In this document: positions 8,172-11,372 of the stretch, piece by piece
Position numbering within the stretch: the first letter of the stretch is position 1
Layout: each line of letters begins with the position of its first letter
Assembly: GCA_003250235.1 (NCBI GenBank)
Contig: QKGY01000315.1
Location: forward strand, 1-11,372
DNA: 11,372 nucleotides
Source of the DNA: Desulfuromonadaceae bacterium
Lineage (GTDB): Bacteria; Desulfobacterota; Desulfuromonadia; Desulfuromonadales; SZUA-540
Direction of reading: 5' to 3'
Notes under the pieces: generated by a model
Seen by the model: the letters and a program-made list of their open reading frames with translations, nothing else
Database searches by the model: none
Told to the model about the DNA's origin: nothing
Made by a program: the position numbers and the translations under genes

Positions 8172-10298
8172 TTACATACGTTGGATTCCGACAGTTGCCT
8201 CGTCTTTATCGAGCCACGCGGCTGCCGTCTCATCGTTTACCGTAATGCTGCCGTCGATGACCCCATCTTCCAGATAGTCGATGGAGTCAAACAGAAGCTG
8301 CTTGGCGTAGTAACGATTGTGGACATAGCCAGCATGGTCGTCTTTGAACAGCTTGTAATTGAACAGTGCACCGGCCAAATCGGTGTCAGCTTGTGAAGCG
8401 GGATCCAGGTTGGCACCGTTGATCTGGAACTGCCCGGAGGCCCCGATACTCAGTACGCCGCCTGTGTAGTTTTGAGCACCATCTGCCATCAGGTTCTCGA
8501 TGTAGGCCAGGGTCGCGAGGTAGCCAGCCTTGATCTCGGTTTCCAGATAATCCTTGCTCTTGTAGTAATGGCCGGCCGCCGGGTCGTTGCTGTGGCAGTT
8601 GTAGCAGAGGTCGGGCAGACCAAGCACCGTGTTGTCGGTGAAGGCCGAGTAGAGGTGGCTGTCGGTCCCTTCGGCCATGTGACAGGCGACGCAGGGGCCG
8701 TTGCCAGAACCCTGGATGCTGGCCACCTGTTCGGCGCTCAACGTCTTGTAGGGATAGTCGGCCCAGTCGTAGCTCGCATCCCCGATGCGCTTGTGTCTCG
8801 TCTCCGTGTAGACCAGGCTGGGGTCGAGATGATCGAAATGATAGCCGATCTGTCCGAACACGACACCGCCAGCCGGCAGGTAATGCGATGTGACCCGGCT
8901 AGTGATGGCGTTCACACCGTCCTTGATGTCCTCACCGCTGCGTTTGCCGGCATGGCAGGCCAGACAGAGGTTGGAGCCGTTGACGGCATCGATCTGCGCG
9001 TAGCTGTCGGTGCCGGCCGCATGGTAATGGGTGGTAATCTTTCCGGGTGAGCGCAGCCCGCCGGCGTTGTCTTTGTGGCAGACGGTGCAGTAGATCACCT
9101 CTGGAGCCGGCCCGCTGATCGCGCTGCCAGGAGCGGTGTAGGTACCGCCACTTTCGTAGGCCTCAAACAGCATGGTCGCCGCGGTTGCCGAATGGCAATC
9201 CTGGCAGCCAGGATTGGTCGGTGCACCGGAGGCCACGGTGAAGTTGGCGGTCAGGTCGCCATGCCCCGATGACGCCCACTGGTTGTTGATCGTGGTGTCG
9301 GCGGCATGCACATTGTGGCAGTTCCGACAGGCCCTTTCGTCGGCGGGATCGATATTGTAGCCGGTCCCGGTCCCGTCATCGAAATGGGTGTCGGTGATGA
9401 TCTCGCCCAAGGCACCGTAGGGGTTGGTGGCCGGATCATGGTAAGCGGTCTCTTTTTGGTGGCAGTTGGTGCAAGTGCGGAACTCGGACGACTCGACGAT
9501 GTTGCCGCCGGCGTCGGTAAGTTCGGCGAACAGAAGCTCTTTCGGGCTGTGAGCGTTGTGGCAGGTACGGCACTGAACCGGGGTCGCGTCGACCACCGCA
9601 GGGTTCGTGTCGAGGGAGTGCATCACGTCACTGTCTCCCTGAACGTTCTTGTAAAGTTTGCCCCCCTCGTCGGTGTGGCACTTCGAGCAGCGGGGGCTCA
9701 CGTCGCTGTCACTGCCCGCGACGTAGTTATGGTCGTTGATCGAGGAAGCATGAGGCGAGGCGAGATAGTCTTCGAGGATATGGTCCGCCTCGGGGTGGTA
9801 GGCATTGTGGCTGAAGCTGTCATTGTGGCACTGACCACACTGAGCTGCCCCCGGATTGGCATAGGGGAGAGGTCCGATGCCGTTATGGTATTGACCGCCG
9901 CCATGGCACGACTCGCAGCCGATCACCGGCCGTGCGACATTGCCGGTCCACTCGGCAATGAGACGTAGCCCGTCGCCCAGCGGATCATGACACTCCGCAC
10001 AACTCTCATCGCTGAAGTAGCCGTAGTACGGGAACCCGTCGTTCTGCATGCCGTTATCAATGTGCTGGTGGCTGGCGTCGATTGATTCGAAGTTGCCGTG
10101 CGCGCCATGCAGCCACTGGATCGTCTGCCCGGTGTGACAGTTGGTGCAGACATCGAGTCCTACGGTTGCGGCAATAAGCGGTGCTGCCGAACTGTCGCTG
10201 CCGGAGATCGCGCCGTCGGTTTCGCGGTTGCTTCCGCAGCCCGCCAGCAACAGCAACATCGCCGCGGCAACTATCCATGTCAACCCTGTGTCCTTCAT
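8172..10298 (-). CDS. Outer-membrane lipoprotein c-type cytochrome with 13 CXXCH haem sites
   Basis: Predicted secreted electron-transfer protein of 708 residues. The signal peptide MKDTGLTWIVAAAMLLLLAG ends in the lipobox LLAGC, so Cys21 is lipidated; Gly follows it, with no aspartate inner-membrane retention signal, which suits outer-membrane delivery. Thirteen CXXCH motifs start at C51, C100, C128, C154, C204, C243, C276, C324, C365, C404, C445, C536 and C565. The C-terminal 139 residues have no haem and include KDDHAGYVHNRYYAKQLL, a helix type seen at the end of other multihaem cytochromes. The ATG at 10298 is chosen over the upstream frame because it begins the signal peptide and follows GGAGGAGG. 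It is the third gene after a beta-barrel and a decahaem cytochrome, matching the external terminal cytochrome of porin-cytochrome conduits. It is not recognisably OmcB, OmcS, OmcZ or MtrC; partner and acceptor are inferred. Confidence 0.92.
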   Translation of the reverse strand: MKDTGLTWIVAAAMLLLLAGCGSNRETDGAISGSDSSAAPLIAATVGLDVCTNCHTGQTIQWLHGAHGNFESIDASHQHIDNGMQNDGFPYYGYFSDESCAECHDPLGDGLRLIAEWTGNVARPVIGCESCHGGGQYHNGIGPLPYANPGAAQCGQCHNDSFSHNAYHPEADHILEDYLASPHASSINDHNYVAGSDSDVSPRCSKCHTDEGGKLYKNVQGDSDVMHSLDTNPAVVDATPVQCRTCHNAHSPKELLFAELTDAGGNIVESSEFRTCTNCHQKETAYHDPATNPYGALGEIITDTHFDDGTGTGYNIDPADERACRNCHNVHAADTTINNQWASSGHGDLTANFTVASGAPTNPGCQDCHSATAATMLFEAYESGGTYTAPGSAISGPAPEVIYCTVCHKDNAGGLRSPGKITTHYHAAGTDSYAQIDAVNGSNLCLACHAGKRSGEDIKDGVNAITSRVTSHYLPAGGVVFGQIGYHFDHLDPSLVYTETRHKRIGDASYDWADYPYKTLSAEQVASIQGSGNGPCVACHMAEGTDSHLYSAFTDNTVLGLPDLCYNCHSNDPAAGHYYKSKDYLETEIKAGYLATLAYIENLMADGAQNYTGGVLSIGASGQFQINGANLDPASQADTDLAGALFNYKLFKDDHAGYVHNRYYAKQLLFDSIDYLEDGVIDGSITVNDETAAAWLDKDEATVGIQRM

Positions 10299-10335
10299 TT
10301 CCTGATCCTCCTCCGTGTGTGAAAAGTTTCGTCCG

Positions 10336-11181
10336 TTAGTGGCAACGGCGGCAGGTACGACCGCCGCTGGCTTTTTCGAGCCGGCCCGAGATGTCGTCCC
10401 AGTTGGCCGGATGCGGGTTTGCGCCCAGGCCACTTAAGGCGCTGTGGCATTTAAGGCAGGTCTCTCCATCGGGATGGCAGGCCTGGCAGGTGGCAAGATT
10501 CTTGCGCGCTTCGCGGGCATGTTGCGATGACCATTGATGGCTCGGCAGCACGGCGTCGCTGTGGCAGGTAGCGCACTGGCTGTCGTCAAACTGGGCATGC
10601 GCCCCGCCCAGAGTGCCGTCAGTGAACCCACGGCGATGCGAGGCGACGGAAAGGTCTTCGGGGGCGAATCGCTCGTGGCATTCACTGCAAAAACGGGGCT
10701 CGTGACAGCTGCTGCAACGCTGCGGATCGGTGCGTGCGGCAATCGGGTGGGTCACCTGGAAGTCGCTGCGATGCACGTTGATCATGGTGTTGCCAAATTC
10801 ACCCATCTCGTCGGCGCGCCCCGAGGTGTGACACTCCAGGCAATCCGATTGCTGATGGCAGGCGTTGCAGTTGGCTGAAGAACTTTTGGCAAAAGGGCGG
10901 TGGTTGAGGCCCCACAGCGGGCCATGGGTTGCAGGTGCGGGGATGGCCACATCTTCGACGAAGGCGCTGTCGTGACACTGCAGGCAAGTTGCCTTAGGCG
11001 GGACGATGCTTTTTGCACCCGGTTTGTGACATATGCTGCAGTCTTGCTCGGCAACCTCGCTCTGATGAAATTCATGCTCGAAAATAAGGCTCGCCAGGGC
11101 GGGCGCTCCCCACCAGATCGATACGTAGCTGATAACGATAAAGCATGCCAGCATGGCTGCTGTGTTAATCATTTCACGCAT
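10336..11181 (-). CDS. Periplasmic decahaem c-type cytochrome of a porin-cytochrome conduit
   Basis: Predicted exported electron carrier of 281 residues. Residues 1-30 form a signal peptide with a hydrophobic stretch (about 7-24) and cleavage likely after ALA (28-30); an uncleaved anchor is possible. Ten CXXCH motifs start at C48, C66, C105, C114, C156, C165, C203, C232, C242 and C277. Three pairs are very close, with only four or five residues between motifs (105/114, 156/165, 232/242), which would stack haems tightly. The protein ends exactly on the histidine of the tenth motif (CRRCH, then TAA). A good AAGGAG precedes the ATG at 11181. The gene begins 16 bases after the barrel gene and ends 37 bases before the 13-haem lipoprotein gene, so it is the likely periplasmic or in-barrel wire, analogous to MtrA or OmaB. 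Length and motif layout differ from MtrA, so homology is not claimed. Confidence 0.92.
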   Translation of the reverse strand: MREMINTAAMLACFIVISYVSIWWGAPALASLIFEHEFHQSEVAEQDCSICHKPGAKSIVPPKATCLQCHDSAFVEDVAIPAPATHGPLWGLNHRPFAKSSSANCNACHQQSDCLECHTSGRADEMGEFGNTMINVHRSDFQVTHPIAARTDPQRCSSCHEPRFCSECHERFAPEDLSVASHRRGFTDGTLGGAHAQFDDSQCATCHSDAVLPSHQWSSQHAREARKNLATCQACHPDGETCLKCHSALSGLGANPHPANWDDISGRLEKASGGRTCRRCH

Positions 11182-11197
11182 GGGTGAAGCTCCTTGC

Positions 11198-11372
11198 TCA
11201 GAAAGAGATATTTAGGCGTACCCGCCCGCGGTTGTAGTAATCCCACAGATCACTGTCAACCCGCTCGATCTTGGCCTGTACGTTGATCTTTTTGGTGATG
11301 TAGCCGGTCACGTCGGCCCAGTAGCGGGCGCTGGTGGTATCGTCGCTGTCGTCTTCGAGACGACGCTGCAGC
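11198..11372 (-). CDS. C-terminus of an outer-membrane beta-barrel protein (partial), probable conduit porin
   Basis: Only the last 57 residues are in the window; the 5' part is beyond the right edge. The visible piece alternates polar and hydrophobic residues (RYWADVTGYITKKINVQAKI, then GRVRLNISF) and ends in phenylalanine, the C-terminal signature recognised by the BAM complex for barrel insertion. An acidic loop (EDDSDDTTS) precedes the first visible strand, as external loops often do. Its place as first visible gene of an operon with two multihaem cytochromes fits the porin of a porin-cytochrome complex (MtrB/OmbB/ExtB role). Family assignment needs the rest of the gene. Confidence 0.75.
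   Translation of the reverse strand, partial: LQRRLEDDSDDTTSARYWADVTGYITKKINVQAKIERVDSDLWDYYNRGRVRLNISF

Noticed and set aside
8472..9968. Long plus-strand open frames (8472-9050 and 9306-9968) opposite the 13-haem cytochrome
   Set aside because: Antisense shadows of the cytochrome gene, rich in Val/Gly/Ala with no domain; the minus frame has 13 CXXCH motifs and a lipoprotein signal.
10299..10433. N-terminal extension of the 13-haem cytochrome
   Set aside because: It overlaps the end of the decahaem gene and would bury the lipoprotein signal peptide; the ATG at 10298 follows GGAGGAGG.
8172..11181. Possible repeat array or CRISPR suggested by recurring TGTGGCA-type words
   Set aside because: These are reverse complements of haem-binding TGCCAC codons (CXXCH) at irregular spacing, not array repeats.

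Overview
The window looks like a chromosomal segment of an anaerobic or microaerophilic, metal- or electrode-respiring bacterium, most likely a Desulfuromonadia-type (Geobacter/Desulfuromonas-like) member of the former Deltaproteobacteria. The main reason is an operon of c-type cytochromes carrying 10 and 13 CXXCH haem motifs beside the end of an outer-membrane beta-barrel gene. The taxonomic call is inference from gene content; there is no rRNA or other phylogenetic marker here. No tRNA, rRNA, CRISPR array, insertion sequence, integrase or attachment site was seen.

Layout. (1) 1-2401, minus strand: a 46-residue single-span membrane protein whose stop overlaps the start (ATGA) of a large APC-superfamily amino-acid permease fused to C-terminal universal-stress-protein domains; the permease runs off the left edge. 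(2) 2402-2709: a divergent intergenic region with nested inverted repeats and a probable promoter for the next gene. (3) 2710-5599, plus strand: a Fur-family regulator with the full set of PerR-type peroxide-sensing ligands, then katG (catalase-peroxidase). A 22-bp Per/Fur-box-like palindrome lies just upstream of a good katG promoter. (4) 5625-5666: a perfect 19-bp-arm bidirectional terminator between convergent katG and qorB. (5) 5730-7093: divergent qorB (NAD(P)H:quinone oxidoreductase 2, YtfG-like) and an HxlR-family regulator (YtfH/QorR-like), with two inverted repeats laid over both promoters. (6) 7225-8076, minus strand: a stand-alone EAL-domain c-di-GMP phosphodiesterase. (7) 8119-11372, minus strand: an outer-membrane beta-barrel C-terminus (partial), a periplasmic decahaem cytochrome, a 13-haem lipoprotein cytochrome and a terminator that is strong only in the minus direction.

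How the parts fit. The centre of the window is a redox-stress block: peroxide sensing and removal (PerR-like/KatG) beside quinone or electrophile sensing and detoxification (HxlR/QorB). The right-hand operon has the barrel, periplasmic multihaem and lipoprotein multihaem composition of porin-cytochrome conduits that carry electrons across the outer membrane, with 23 predicted haems in the two complete cytochromes. The EAL protein next to it could tie c-di-GMP level to surface growth or extracellular electron transfer, but only adjacency supports that. No feature amounts to a wholly new system. The least ordinary elements are the particular 10+13-haem conduit, the overlapping micro-protein before the permease, and the half-site pattern shared by the perR and katG control regions.
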